From: Arthrobacter pityocampae
Lineage (GTDB): Bacteria > Actinomycetota > Actinomycetes > Actinomycetales > Micrococcaceae
Direction: 5' to 3'
Assembly (NCBI RefSeq): GCF_002927275.1
Contig: NZ_PRKW01000003.1
Span: forward strand, 1 to 64,000
Length of the DNA stretch: 64,000 bases
Both the position numbers and the translations under genes were made by a program. The notes beneath the pieces are model-generated. The model did not search any database. It was not told where the DNA came from and saw only the letters and a list, made by a program, of their open reading frames with translations. Every line of letters begins with the position of its first letter. The stretch's first letter is position 1. Of the stretch, positions 48,372-57,547 are shown piece by piece.

Positions 48372-49466
48372 TCAGAGCAGCGTCGCCAGCGCCTTCAGGA
48401 ATGCCGTCGTCTCCGCTTCCGTGCCGGCGGTGACCCGCAGGGATCCCGGGATACCGACATCCCGGATGAGGACGCCTGCGTCCAGGAGGCCCTGCCAGAC
48501 GCGGTGGGGATCGTCGAGGCCCGTGAAGAAGACGAAGTTCGAATCGGACGGCGCCGGTGAGAGCCCGAGGGCCTCGAGTTCCCGCACGATGCGATCGCGC
48601 TGCACCTTGATCGCCTCGACGTTCGCCAGGAGGGTGTCCGCGTGGGTGAGCGCGGCGTTGGCGGCAGCCTGGGTGATGGCGGAGAGGTGGTAGGGCAGCC
48701 GAACCAGCCGCAGGGCGTCCGTGATCTCCGGCGCCGCCGCGAGGTAGCCGATCCGCGCCCCGGCGAGGGCGAAGGCCTTGCTCATGGTCCGGGACACGAG
48801 CAGGCGCGGGCGTCCGGGCAGCAGGGTGAGGGCACTGGCGGTGCCCTCCTGGGCGAACTCGCCATACGCCTCGTCCACGATGATGATGGCGCGCGCGTCC
48901 TCGCCTGCCTCGTAGGCCGCCTCGACGACGTCGAGTCCCAGCGCCGTCCCGGTGGGGTTGTTCGGCGAGCACAGGAACACGATGTTCGCTCCCGAGTCAC
49001 GGACCGCCCGGGCGGTGCCCTCCGGCGTCATGGTGTAGGCCGCGCCGCGGGCGGCGGTGACGTAGCGCGTACCGGTTCCGCTGGCGAGCAGGGGGTACAT
49101 CGAGTAGGTGGGAGGGAACCCGATCGCGGTCCGACCGGGCCCGCCGAACGCCTGGAGGACCTGCTGCAGCACCTCGTTGGATCCGTTGGCGGCCCACAGC
49201 TGATCCGGTGTCAGACCGTGCCCGAGATAAGCGGCGAGATTCTTCCGCAGCTCCGTGAATTCACGGTCGGGGTAGCGGTTGAGGCCCTGGGTCGCCTCCG
49301 CCACGGCTTCCACGATGGCCGCGTGCACGTCTGCCGGAACGCCGTAGGTGTTCTCGTTGACGTTGAGCAGGATCGGGACGTCCAACTGCGGGGCGCCGTA
49401 CGGGTGCAACCCGACGAGGTCGTCACGCAGGGGAAGGTTGGCGAGGGCTTCGACAGAGGAGGGCAC
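48372..49466 (-). CDS. hisC: Histidinol-phosphate aminotransferase
   Basis: This 364-residue class II PLP aminotransferase of histidine synthesis has LDVPILLNVNENTYGVPADV, YPDREFTELRKNLAAYL, GSNEVLQQVLQAFGGPG, LCSPNNPTGTALGLDVV and the PLP lysine in SRTMSKAFALAGARIGYL. The GTG start at 49466 has no ribosome site. A TAAACT hexamer (49473–49478) lies six bases upstream, suggesting a leaderless mRNA. The usual neighbour hisB is separated from it by the DUF2461 gene. Confidence 0.94.
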   Translation of the reverse strand: MPSSVEALANLPLRDDLVGLHPYGAPQLDVPILLNVNENTYGVPADVHAAIVEAVAEATQGLNRYPDREFTELRKNLAAYLGHGLTPDQLWAANGSNEVLQQVLQAFGGPGRTAIGFPPTYSMYPLLASGTGTRYVTAARGAAYTMTPEGTARAVRDSGANIVFLCSPNNPTGTALGLDVVEAAYEAGEDARAIIIVDEAYGEFAQEGTASALTLLPGRPRLLVSRTMSKAFALAGARIGYLAAAPEITDALRLVRLPYHLSAITQAAANAALTHADTLLANVEAIKVQRDRIVRELEALGLSPAPSDSNFVFFTGLDDPHRVWQGLLDAGVLIRDVGIPGSLRVTAGTEAETTAFLKALATLL

Positions 49467-49547
49467 CCCGCCAGTTTAAGGGACGCCGTCTTCCAGGGGC
49501 GAACGGGCCGGGGCGAGCGCGCGATGCTCATCCCGCGGCAGTTCCGC

Positions 49548-50063
49548 TCATCCCGCGGCGGGTACCGCGATACTCTGCCCGGCCTGCACCACGGAGCTCC
49601 GGAGGTCGTTCAGCTCGACGATCTCCGCGACGACGTCCCGGGGATCGCGCTCCGGTGCGTAATGGACGGCGAGATCCCACAGGGTGTCGCCGCTGGCGAC
49701 ACTCACCTCGACCGTGGCTGTGGACGCCGGCGCCGACTCCCCGGCCTGGGCCTGCGACGTCAGGAAGGCCGCGAGGAGGATCAGGGCTGCGACGCCCAGC
49801 GCGATCGGCAGGCCGACCAGCAGCAGGCGTCCCCGCCGGGTAAGGGTCAGGGGACGGTCCGCACTCCGCTGCGTGGAGGTACGGGGCTGCATGGAGGTAC
49901 GGGACTGCGTGGAGGTACGGGACTGCGTGGAGGTGCCGGCCGCGAAGGCCGGTGGGGTCGGGGTCGTGGGCCAGGACGGATCGGGCGCGGAGACGAGCCG
50001 GAGGTGGTTCTCGGGGCGAGCGGGCGTCCACAGCGAGCTGCCATGCAGTACGGGTGTAACCAT
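49548..50063 (-). CDS. LysM membrane protein divergent from lexA, YneA/Rv2719c-like
   Basis: This 171-residue protein has a low-complexity N-terminus with the TSTQSR-type repeat (residues about 40–65) and one membrane helix (LLLVGLPIALGVAALILLAA). An external LysM domain follows (VEVSVASGDTLWDLAVHYAP through VAEIVELNDL and VQAGQSIAVP). YneA of Bacillus and Rv2719c of mycobacteria share the position next to lexA and are SOS-induced cell-division or wall effectors. A LexA box at 50111–50128 lies 47 bases upstream. AGAGGA precedes ATG 50063. SOS-induced division control is inferred. Confidence 0.85.
   Translation of the reverse strand: MVTPVLHGSSLWTPARPENHLRLVSAPDPSWPTTPTPPAFAAGTSTQSRTSTQSRTSMQPRTSTQRSADRPLTLTRRGRLLLVGLPIALGVAALILLAAFLTSQAQAGESAPASTATVEVSVASGDTLWDLAVHYAPERDPRDVVAEIVELNDLRSSVVQAGQSIAVPAAG
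49869..49940. repeat. Four tandem 18-bp repeats in the LysM gene
   Basis: The 18-bp unit CTGCGTGGAGGTACGGGA (plus strand) occurs four times with small changes, at 49869, 49887, 49905 and 49923. On the coding strand it gives the hexapeptide repeat SRTSTQ-like in the disordered N-terminus. Eighteen bases keep the frame, so copy number could vary without destroying the protein. Confidence 0.9.
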
Positions 50064-50110
50064 TGCCGTTCCTCTTTCCTTCGAATGCTCTGACCGGACG
50101 AACATCCCGG

Positions 50111-50128
50111 TTAGAACACACGTTCTAA
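50111..50128. promoter_or_regulatory. LexA box, LysM-gene side
   Basis: TTAGAACACACGTTCTAA has perfectly symmetric seven-base arms (TTAGAAC/GTTCTAA). It lies 47 bases upstream of the LysM gene ATG and 252 bases upstream of lexA. It is the best LexA site in the window and the reference for the radical SAM box. Confidence 0.88.
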
Positions 50129-50179
50129 TAAGCCTCTGCCTATTTCTAGCATCTACGATCGACCCGTGTCGAGACTCGC

Positions 50180-50220
50180 TCGAACATATGTTTGAAAACT
50201 GCCTCCGTCTGTCCTAGCGT
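50180..50220 (+). promoter_or_regulatory. LexA box and promoter of lexA
   Basis: TCGAACATATGTTTGA (50180–50195) matches the actinobacterial LexA consensus with two right-arm changes. TTGAAA (50192–50197), a 17-bp spacer and TAGCGT (50215–50220) form the lexA promoter. The box overlaps its -35, giving direct autorepression. The predicted leader is about 155 bases. Confidence 0.85.
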
Positions 50221-50380
50221 AGAAAGATCAGGACATCGTCGGCGGATACTGCCCTCCGAGGGCGGTCCACTGGTCGATGCATCTCACACAACCAGCCGCC
50301 TCTGACAAAACGGCTTCCGATCCACGGAAGCGCACCGGCGGTGATGACGGGATCAGCGATCCCAGGCGAAAGGCGCAACA

Positions 50381-51157
50381 GTGGCGGAATCACCAGAGGC
50401 AGCCCGGCAGGAATCGAACACTGCCGATGTGTCGGCAGACGCCGTGCCCATCTCCGCGGGCCGGGGCAGGCCGCGCGGCCGCTCGGCGTCCAAGGGGCTG
50501 ACCGCCCGGCAGCTGACGATCCTCGAGACGATCCAGCGGTCGATCGCCGACAAGGGCTATCCGCCGTCCATGCGGGAGATCGGCGACACCGTGGGCCTCG
50601 CGAGCCTGTCCAGCGTGACCCATCAGCTGTCGCAGCTGGAACGGCTCGGCTACGTACGCCGGGACCCGAAACGCCCTCGCGCCATGGAGGTCCTCCTCCC
50701 CCTGACCCTCGCCCCGGACACCTCGAACGCCCAGCCCGGGACGTCCGCGGACGGCAAGCCCGCCGAGCACCGGATCGCCGTCGACACCGCCCTGGTGCCG
50801 CTGGTCGGGCGCATCGCCGCGGGCGGACCGATCCTCGCGGACCAGGTGGTCGAGGACGTCATGCCCCTCCCGCGCCAGCTCGTGGGTCACGGGGATCTGT
50901 TCATGCTCCGGGTCTCTGGGGATTCGATGGTGGACGCCGCCATCTGCGACGGCGACTGGGTAGTGGTCCGCCGGCAGCAGAGCGCCCAGAACGGCGACAT
51001 CGTGGCTGCGCTGCTCGACGAGGAGGCCACCGTCAAGACCTTCCGGCAGCGGGACGGGCACACGTGGCTGCTGCCGCAGAACACCCGCTACGAGCCCATC
51101 CTCGGTGACCATGCCAGCATCATGGGCAAGGTCGTCTCGGTGATGCGCGCGCTGTAG
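50381..51157 (+). CDS. lexA: SOS repressor LexA
   Basis: This 258-residue repressor has an N-terminal winged helix ([20 protein letters not shown] through [17 protein letters not shown]) and a self-cleaving peptidase domain. The scissile bond is Ala147-Gly148 in RIAAGG. The Ser182 nucleophile is in SGDSMVDAA and Lys219 in ATVKTFRQ. The first 38 residues are an extra disordered tail. The start is GTG with AAAGG upstream. RecA-stimulated cleavage should derepress the boxes described here. Confidence 0.97.
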   Translation: MAESPEAARQESNTADVSADAVPISAGRGRPRGRSASKGLTARQLTILETIQRSIADKGYPPSMREIGDTVGLASLSSVTHQLSQLERLGYVRRDPKRPRAMEVLLPLTLAPDTSNAQPGTSADGKPAEHRIAVDTALVPLVGRIAAGGPILADQVVEDVMPLPRQLVGHGDLFMLRVSGDSMVDAAICDGDWVVVRRQQSAQNGDIVAALLDEEATVKTFRQRDGHTWLLPQNTRYEPILGDHASIMGKVVSVMRAL

Positions 51158-51188
51158 CCCGCGCAGGGCGGGCCCGCCCGGCGCGGGC
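51157..51188. terminator. Bidirectional terminator between lexA and dinG
   Basis: A nearly continuous palindrome: outer arms GCCCGCGC (51157–51164) and GCGCGGGC (51181–51188), inner GGGCGGG/CCCGCCC. It overlaps the last base of the lexA stop and lies 13 bases past the dinG stop. Confidence 0.75.
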
Positions 51189-51201
51189 ACGCCCGGACGT
51201 G

Positions 51202-53274
51202 TCAGCGCCCGGAGAGCCGTTCCAGGATGCCCGTGACGGTCGCGCGGTCCGTCGTCGCCCAGAAGGGCGGGAGGGCGGAACGGAGGAAGCCCCCGTACCG
51301 TGCGGTGGCCAGGCGGCTGTCCAGGACGGCGACCACGCCGCGGTCCCCCGTGGCCCTGATCAGGCGCCCGGCGCCCTGCGCCAGCCGGACCGCCGCATGC
51401 GTCGCGGACACGCTCATGAAGCCGTTGCCCCCGCTACGGGCCACCGCCCGGGTCCGTGCGGTCATCAGCGGATCATCGGGCCGCGGGAACGGGATGCGGT
51501 CGATCACGACGAGGCGGCACGAGGACCCCGGCACGTCCACGCCCTGCCACAGTGACATGGTGCCGAACAGGCAAGTGTCCGGTTCGTCCGTGAACTGCGT
51601 GACCAGGGCGTTGAGCGAGGACTCCCCCTGGCACAGGATCTCGAAGTCGACCTTCGGACGCAGCGCCTCCGCGGCCTCCTCGGCGGCGCGCTTCGACGAG
51701 AACAGGCCCAGCGCGCCTCCCCTGGACGCGGTGAGCAGGCGCAGGAGCTCCTCGAGCTGGGCCTCCGAGGTGCCGCGCTCGGGCTTCGGCAGGTCCTTCG
51801 CCACGTAGAGGACGCCCTGCCGGGGATAGTCGAAGGGGCTTCCGACGTCGACGCCGCTCCAGGCGGGCGCTCCGGGGCCGCTGAGTCCCAGTGACCCGGC
51901 CACGGGACCGAACTCGGAGCCGATGGCGAGGGTCGCGGAGGTCAGGATCACGGTGTGGTCCTCGAACAGTCCCTCCCGCAGACGCCCGGCGACGGACAGC
52001 GGCGCGACATTGAACGTGGCGGGCGCGCTCTCGTCGGGCTGGGCGTAGCCGGAGCCGGGCGTGAAGGTGCTGGGCCGCGACGCCCACACCACCTCGCCCA
52101 GGTCCGATGCCGCGAGGATCCGCTCGGCGAGCTCGAAGACCAGGGTGGTGCGGGAGCGGGCGACCTGCCGGCCGCCGTCGACGTCGGCCTCGGACTTGCC
52201 GTCCGTCTTCGTGTCCGACAGCGCGGCGCGGCACGCGTCCCGGACCTGGGCGAGGGCCTGCTCGAGGTCCTCCGGGAGGCCGCCGGGCAGCAGGCCCGAG
52301 GGGACGAGCTCCGCGGCCGCCTCGAACGCGTCGGCCGCCGTGTCGAGCGTGCCCGTGGTGATCGAGGCGTGGCGGCGGAGGGCCGCGGCGGCCGCGCTCA
52401 CCATCGAGGCGGAGAGCTGGCCGGAGACGGCGCCGGTCACGCGGTCGTGGAGTTCGTGCGCCTCGTCGATGACCACGACGTCGTACTCCGGCAGCACTGC
52501 GAGCCCCTCGAAGGCGCTGATTGCGAGCATCGCGTGATTGGTGATGATGATGTCGGCGTCCGCCGCGGCCGCCCGCGCCTTCTCGCTGAAGCACTCTGCG
52601 GCCATCGGACACCGGGCAGCACCGAGGCACTCCATGCTGGAGACGGAGACCTGGCGCCAGGCGCGATCGCTCACCCCGGGCACGAGATCGTCGCGGTCAC
52701 CCGTGGCGGTCTCCTCGGCCCAGTCCCGCAGCCGTACCACCTCCCGACCCAGGGCCGAGGACGGTGCGTCCGCCGCCGGGGACGGATGCGGCGCGGCGTC
52801 CTCGCCGAGCGTGAAGAGGGTGCCGGGGGCGTCCTCCTCCGGGAATCCGCCGCCGGTCTTGTGGAGGCAGACGTAGTTCGACCGCCCCTTGAGCAGGGCG
52901 ACGTCGACGGGCCGCGTCAGCGCGGGCCGTACGGCGTCCAGGAGGCGCGGGAGGTCCCGGCCCACGATCTGCGCCTGGAGGGCGAGCGTCGCCGTCGAGA
53001 CGACCGAGGGCCGGTCGCTGTCCATCGCGTGGGCGATCAGTGGGACGAGGTACGCGAGCGATTTTCCGGTGCCCGTGCCGGCCTGGACGAGCAGGTGCTC
53101 GCCCGAGCGGATCGACTCGCTGACCTGGCGGACCATCTCGTGCTGGCCGCCGCGCATCTCCCCGCCCATGGCGCCTACTGCGGCGTCGAGCAGTTCGAGG
53201 GCCTGCCGTGCTTCGTCCGAGTGGCGGGACGCGTCCGGCGCCGCCACGGCGCCGGACCGCGTGCTCTCACTCAT
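51202..53274 (-). CDS. DinG/XPD-type ATP-dependent DNA helicase
   Basis: This 690-residue superfamily 2 helicase has Walker A VQAGTGTGKSLAYLVPLIAH and the DEAH box VVVIDEAHELHDRVTGAV. The iron-sulfur cluster cysteines fall near NYVCLHKTG, CLGAARCPMAAECF and nearby. Motif IV–VI stretches include DTCLFGTMSLWQGVDVPGSS and QGAGRLIRATGDRGVV. These enzymes unwind D-loops, R-loops and branched DNA. It overlaps the hflX 3' end by eight bases. Although it sits next to lexA, it is on the opposite strand and has no LexA box. Confidence 0.92.
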   Translation of the reverse strand: MSESTRSGAVAAPDASRHSDEARQALELLDAAVGAMGGEMRGGQHEMVRQVSESIRSGEHLLVQAGTGTGKSLAYLVPLIAHAMDSDRPSVVSTATLALQAQIVGRDLPRLLDAVRPALTRPVDVALLKGRSNYVCLHKTGGGFPEEDAPGTLFTLGEDAAPHPSPAADAPSSALGREVVRLRDWAEETATGDRDDLVPGVSDRAWRQVSVSSMECLGAARCPMAAECFSEKARAAAADADIIITNHAMLAISAFEGLAVLPEYDVVVIDEAHELHDRVTGAVSGQLSASMVSAAAAALRRHASITTGTLDTAADAFEAAAELVPSGLLPGGLPEDLEQALAQVRDACRAALSDTKTDGKSEADVDGGRQVARSRTTLVFELAERILAASDLGEVVWASRPSTFTPGSGYAQPDESAPATFNVAPLSVAGRLREGLFEDHTVILTSATLAIGSEFGPVAGSLGLSGPGAPAWSGVDVGSPFDYPRQGVLYVAKDLPKPERGTSEAQLEELLRLLTASRGGALGLFSSKRAAEEAAEALRPKVDFEILCQGESSLNALVTQFTDEPDTCLFGTMSLWQGVDVPGSSCRLVVIDRIPFPRPDDPLMTARTRAVARSGGNGFMSVSATHAAVRLAQGAGRLIRATGDRGVVAVLDSRLATARYGGFLRSALPPFWATTDRATVTGILERLSGR

Positions 53275-54850
53275 GCCGGACGTACGCCTCCAGCTCGGCG
53301 GCCAGGCCCTCCCGGACCATCACTTCCAGACGTGTCCCCTCACCGATGTGCTCCAGGCCGAGGATCTCGACGTCCTCCTCGTGGAGGCGGCTGAGGATCT
53401 CCCCGCGCTCGTACGGCACCATGAGGTCCAGCTTCACGCCGGGGCGGGGGATGCTCGTGCTGATGAGCTGGCGCAGCTCCGTGAGCCCCTCGCCGGTGCG
53501 CGCGGAGACGACGACGGTGCGGGGTTCGCGCTGCCGCAGCCGCTCGATGACGAAGGGATCGGCGGCGTCGGCCTTGTTCAGCACGATGATCTCGGGCACC
53601 CTGCGGGCGTCGACCTCGGTCAGCACGGCGCGGACCGCGGCGATCTGCCCCTCGGGATCGGGGTGGGAGGCGTCGACGACGTGGAGGATGAGATCGGAGT
53701 CGGCGACCTCCTCCAGGGTCGAGCGGAACGCCTCGATGAGCTGGGTGGGCAGCGAGCGGACGAACCCGACGGTGTCGGCGAGGGTGTAGCCGATCCCGTC
53801 CGGGGTCTCCGCCCGGCGGACCGTGGGATCCAGTGTCGCGAACAGCGCGTTCTCGACGAGCACCCCGGCGTCGGTGAGCCGGTTCAGCAGGGACGACTTG
53901 CCGGCGTTCGTGTAGCCGGCGATGGCCACGGACGGCACCTGATTGCGGCGTCGGTTGGACCGCTTGGTCTCCCGGGCCGGCTTCATGCCCGCGATCTCAC
54001 GGCGGAGCTTCGCCATGCGCGTGCGGATCTTGCGCCGGTCGAGTTCGATCTTGGTCTCGCCCGGACCACGCGAGCCCATGCCGGCGCCCGCACTGCCGAC
54101 CTGGCCACCGGCCTGGCGGGACATCGATTCGCCCCAGCCGCGGAGGCGCGGAAGGAGGTACTCGAGCTGCGCGAGTTCGACCTGCGCCTTGCCCTCGCGG
54201 CTCTTCGCGTGCTGGGCGAAGATGTCGAGGATCAGGGCGGTGCGGTCGATGACCTTGACCTTGACGATGTCCTCCAGCCCGCGGCGCTGCGACGGCGAGA
54301 GTTCGCTGTCCACGATGACGGTGTCCGCACCGGTGGCCTGGACGATGCCCTTGAGCTCCTGGGCCTTGCCCGAGCCGAGGAAGGTACCCGGGTCCGGCTT
54401 GAGGCGCCGCTGCACGATGCCGTCGAGGACTTCCGACCCGGCGGTCTCGGCCAGTGCGGCGAGTTCCTGGAGGGAGTTCTCGGCGTCCTGCGCCGTCCCT
54501 TCGCTCCACAGGCCGGCGAGGACCACGCGCTCCAGGCGGAGCTGCCGGTACTCGACCTCGGTGACGTCCTCGAGCTCCGTGGACAGGCCGGCGACACGCC
54601 GCAGAGCCCGGCGCTCGGCCAGGTCCTGCTGGTCTCCGTCGGCGTCCGACGGCGTGTCGTCGTGGGACAGCGCCTGGGCCCGTGCTCGCCAGGTCTTCTC
54701 GGTCGGGGCGGGGCTGTCCCCCGCTCCCGGTGTGTCCTTCGTTGCCTTCGCCACGGCAGCTTCATCGCTGGCGAGGATCCGGTCGATGACGGCTTGGATT
54801 TCCTCCGGGCCCATGTCGGCGCCGGTGGAATGTCCGTGATTCTCGGTCAT
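53267..54850 (-). CDS. hflX: Ribosome-associated GTPase HflX
   Basis: This 527-residue GTPase splits stalled ribosomes in stress. The N-terminal HflX domain includes ADTVIVDSELSPSQRRGLED and the linker GSRGPGETKIELDRRKIRTR. The G domain has GYTNAGKSSLLNRLTDA (G1), ATLDPTVRR (G2), LADTVGFVRSLP (G3) and VLNKADAADP (G4). The first 90 residues are an acidic, probably disordered extension. AGGGAG precedes ATG 54850. Confidence 0.96.
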   Translation of the reverse strand: MTENHGHSTGADMGPEEIQAVIDRILASDEAAVAKATKDTPGAGDSPAPTEKTWRARAQALSHDDTPSDADGDQQDLAERRALRRVAGLSTELEDVTEVEYRQLRLERVVLAGLWSEGTAQDAENSLQELAALAETAGSEVLDGIVQRRLKPDPGTFLGSGKAQELKGIVQATGADTVIVDSELSPSQRRGLEDIVKVKVIDRTALILDIFAQHAKSREGKAQVELAQLEYLLPRLRGWGESMSRQAGGQVGSAGAGMGSRGPGETKIELDRRKIRTRMAKLRREIAGMKPARETKRSNRRRNQVPSVAIAGYTNAGKSSLLNRLTDAGVLVENALFATLDPTVRRAETPDGIGYTLADTVGFVRSLPTQLIEAFRSTLEEVADSDLILHVVDASHPDPEGQIAAVRAVLTEVDARRVPEIIVLNKADAADPFVIERLRQREPRTVVVSARTGEGLTELRQLISTSIPRPGVKLDLMVPYERGEILSRLHEEDVEILGLEHIGEGTRLEVMVREGLAAELEAYVRHE

Positions 54851-54971
54851 AGTCTCCCTAGATGGATGTCGTCCAATCCTACGGCGGGCGCCCGGCGGGC
54901 TCCAGCGTATTCTCCCAGCGCGAAACCCGCTCGCACGGAGGTCCCTCCGGCGTGCCGATAGGCTTCTGTCC

Positions 54972-55580
54972 ATGGAGTCCCAGCACTATTTCAGCGCCCA
55001 GCCCGCAGGGCCGGACACCCGCCGACCGCTCTCCGTCGTCCTGGGCGGGGTGCGCCGGGACCTCGTGACGTCGTCGGGCCTGTTCAGCCCCGACGGCGTG
55101 GACAAGGGCACCGCGATCCTGCTCGACGCCGTCCCTGATCCCCCGGGCGGCCGCCTGCTGGACATCGGCTGCGGATGGGGGCCGATCGCCCTCACGATGG
55201 CCCTGAAGGCGCCCGACGCCGAGGTCCACGCCGTGGACGTCAACGAGCGCTGCATCGCGCTGACTGCGGAGAACGCGGCGCGCCTCGGACTGCGCAATGT
55301 GGCGGCCGGCACCCCGGACACCGTGGACGACGCCCTGGAGTTCGACACCATCTGGTCCAACCCGCCCATTCGCATCGGCAAGCAGGAACTGCACGCGCTG
55401 CTCCTGCGGTGGCTTCCGCGCCTCGCCCCGGGCGGCCGCGCCTGGCTGGTGGTGCAGAAGAACCTCGGCGCGGACTCGCTGCAGCGCTGGCTGGCCGAGG
55501 AGCTGCCGGAGGGCTTCCGGGTGCGCCGTGCGGACACGTCGAAATCCTTCCGCATCCTCGAGGTGCATCGCGCGGACTGA
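54972..55580 (+). CDS. RsmC-like class I methyltransferase
   Basis: This 202-residue SAM-dependent methyltransferase has the SAM motif RLLDIGCGWGPIALTMAL, VHAVDVNERCIALTAENAAR and the catalytic NPPIRIGK (NPPF-type motif IV). It corresponds to the C-terminal domain of RsmC/RlmG, which methylate guanine N2 in rRNA. Such short forms are common in actinobacteria. The target is inferred. It is divergent from hflX and is followed by the 13-bp tandem repeat. Confidence 0.88.
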   Translation: MESQHYFSAQPAGPDTRRPLSVVLGGVRRDLVTSSGLFSPDGVDKGTAILLDAVPDPPGGRLLDIGCGWGPIALTMALKAPDAEVHAVDVNERCIALTAENAARLGLRNVAAGTPDTVDDALEFDTIWSNPPIRIGKQELHALLLRWLPRLAPGGRAWLVVQKNLGADSLQRWLAEELPEGFRVRRADTSKSFRILEVHRAD

Positions 55581-55609
55581 CCCCGGCCTGCACGGGCACC
55601 AACCCGACC

Positions 55610-55674
55610 CGACTCGGTCGTCCGACTCGGTCGGCCGACTCGGTCGTCCGGCTCGCTCGTCCGGCTCGGCCGGC
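55610..55674. repeat. Five tandem copies of a 13-bp dyad repeat
   Basis: The unit CGACTCGGTCGTC recurs five times head to tail, at 55610, 55623, 55636, 55649 and 55662. The last two copies carry A-to-G and other changes. Each unit holds the small palindrome CGAC-TCG-GTCG, so the array can fold into many hairpins. It lies between convergent genes and may act as a terminator. It is not a CRISPR array because there are no spacers. Confidence 0.9.
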
Positions 55675-55683
55675 CCGACCCGA

Positions 55684-56631
55684 TCAGTCGGACGGCAGGA
55701 GAACGCCCTCGGCGACGAGGGCCGCGGGGCCGCTGAGCAGGACGTGCTCGCGGCCGTCGGGGCCGTCGACGAACTCCACGCCGACGACGCCGCCCGGGAC
55801 GGCCACCTGCCACCGCGTCGGCGCGCCCTGGCCGGCCCAGAAGCGCGTGGCCGCCGCGGCGGCGCACGCTCCGGTGCCGCAGGACTGCGTCTCACCGACG
55901 CCCCGCTCGTGGACGCGCATGCTGAGCCGGCCCACGCCGTCGTCGCCCACCAGCGGATCGGCGGGCACCACGAGTTCCACGTTGGTCCCCTCCGGCGGCA
56001 CCGGCTGCACGGTGGGGGCCCGGTGCAGTTCGGTCCTCTGCAGTTCGGCGGACTCGGCCAGCGCGACGACGGTGTGCGGGTTGCCCATGCTGATGGACAG
56101 GGCCGGGCGATCGACGTCGAGCCCGCCGATCTCCACGAGGGAGTCCATGCCGCGGGCGACGGCGGCGTCGGGGTGGATGAACTCCCACGGGCCCATATCC
56201 ACCGCGTAGCCGTCGTGCGAGCGGGTCACGCGCTTGACGCCCGCGCGGGTGGCGATGGCGAGTTCACCACCCTCGGGGAGGTCCGCCACCGCCGAGGAGA
56301 GCAGGAAGTGGGCGAAGACGCGCACGCCGTTGCCGCACATCTCGGACACGGACCCGTCCGCGTTGCGGTAGTCCATGAACCACTCGGCCTCCGGCGCGGT
56401 CTGCAGGAGTGCCCGACCCTCGGGCAGGGCGGACGACCGCACGGCGCGGATGTAGCCGTCGGCACCGATCCCCCGGTGCCGGTCGCAGAGCGCGGCGACG
56501 AAGGCTGCGTCGTCGGGGGCCGAAGCGTCCGGGTCGAGGGTCAGGACGAAGTCGTTGCCGGTGCCGTGGCCCTTGGTGAAGGAGAGGCCGGCGGACTGCC
56601 CGGAAGTGGCGGAGGCTCGGTGGTCGGTCAC
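55684..56631 (-). CDS. dapF: Diaminopimelate epimerase
   Basis: This 315-residue enzyme interconverts LL- and meso-diaminopimelate for lysine and peptidoglycan. [15 protein letters not shown] begins the fold. The two active-site cysteines are in [18 protein letters not shown] and [24 protein letters not shown] and [11 protein letters not shown] are also typical. The start is GTG 56631, four bases after the miaA stop. It follows miaA in the order miaB-miaA-dapF. Confidence 0.96.
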   Translation of the reverse strand: MTDHRASATSGQSAGLSFTKGHGTGNDFVLTLDPDASAPDDAAFVAALCDRHRGIGADGYIRAVRSSALPEGRALLQTAPEAEWFMDYRNADGSVSEMCGNGVRVFAHFLLSSAVADLPEGGELAIATRAGVKRVTRSHDGYAVDMGPWEFIHPDAAVARGMDSLVEIGGLDVDRPALSISMGNPHTVVALAESAELQRTELHRAPTVQPVPPEGTNVELVVPADPLVGDDGVGRLSMRVHERGVGETQSCGTGACAAAAATRFWAGQGAPTRWQVAVPGGVVGVEFVDGPDGREHVLLSGPAALVAEGVLLPSD

Positions 56632-56635
56632 CGTT

Positions 56636-57547
56636 CTAGGATAGGTCCCCGTGCCGCTGCACCAGGCCGACCGCGCGGTCGACGAGGCCGGGAGCCTGCC
56701 AGTCGGTCCAGGCCACACGCGGGTCCCCGCGGAACCAGGTCAGCTGGCGCCGGGCGAATCGGCGGGTCGCGGCGATGGTGTCCTCGACGGCGTCGGCCTC
56801 CGTCATGGAGCCGTCCAGCACCCGGAGGAACTGCCCGTATCCGAGGGCGCGCGAGGCCGTCCGCCCGTCCCGGAGCCCGGCCCCGGCGAGGCGGGCGACC
56901 TCGTCCGCGAGCCCGGCCCGCACCATCGCGTGGACCCGGTCGGCGAGCCGTCCCCGCAGGACGTCGCGGTCGACGGCGAGGCCGATCTGCACGGCGGGTT
57001 GGTGGTACTCCCGGCGCGGCATGAAGGCGCTGAACGGCCGTCCGGTGATCTCGTGCACCTCGAGGGCGCGGATGAGCCGACGGTCGTCGTCGATCCGGTC
57101 GGCGGAGGCAGGGTCCACGGCCCGCAGGCGCCCGCGGAACGCCGCACTCCCGGTGGCGGTGAGTTCCGCCTCGAGGCGGGCACGCACAGCGGGGTCGGTC
57201 GGCGGGAACTCGAGATTGTCGAGCGCTGCGCGGAGGTACAGGCCGGATCCGCCGACGAGGACGGGCACCCGGTGCCGGGCACGGATCTCCCCGATGACTC
57301 GGCGGGCGTCCTCCTGGTAGGCGGCGACGCTCGCCTCCTGCGTGACGTCCAGGACATCGAGCAGGTGGTGGTCGATGCCCTGACGCTCCGCCGGGTGCAG
57401 CTTGGCCGTCCCGATGTCCATGCCGCGGTAGAACTGGAGGGCGTCGGCGTTGACGACCTCCCCATCGAGGCGCCGGGCCAGGGCGATCCCGAGCTCCGAC
57501 TTGCCGGACCCCGTGGGGCCGACGACCGCGACCACGGGAAGGGTCAA
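56636..57547 (-). CDS. miaA: tRNA dimethylallyltransferase
   Basis: This 303-residue enzyme prenylates A37 of tRNAs reading U-starting codons, providing the substrate for MiaB. The P-loop [20 protein letters not shown] and the motifs [20 protein letters not shown] and [16 protein letters not shown] are complete. The start is TTG 57547, overlapping the miaB stop as TTGA, with GGAGGG six bases before it. No ATG or GTG lies in an acceptable place. Confidence 0.95.
   Translation of the reverse strand: MTLPVVAVVGPTGSGKSELGIALARRLDGEVVNADALQFYRGMDIGTAKLHPAERQGIDHHLLDVLDVTQEASVAAYQEDARRVIGEIRARHRVPVLVGGSGLYLRAALDNLEFPPTDPAVRARLEAELTATGSAAFRGRLRAVDPASADRIDDDRRLIRALEVHEITGRPFSAFMPRREYHQPAVQIGLAVDRDVLRGRLADRVHAMVRAGLADEVARLAGAGLRDGRTASRALGYGQFLRVLDGSMTEADAVEDTIAATRRFARRQLTWFRGDPRVAWTDWQAPGLVDRAVGLVQRHGDLS

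Noticed and set aside
51202-53274. LexA control of the DinG-type helicase because it neighbours lexA
   Set aside because: The gene is on the opposite strand and starts inside hflX; no GAAC-N4-GTTC box lies upstream of hflX or the helicase gene.
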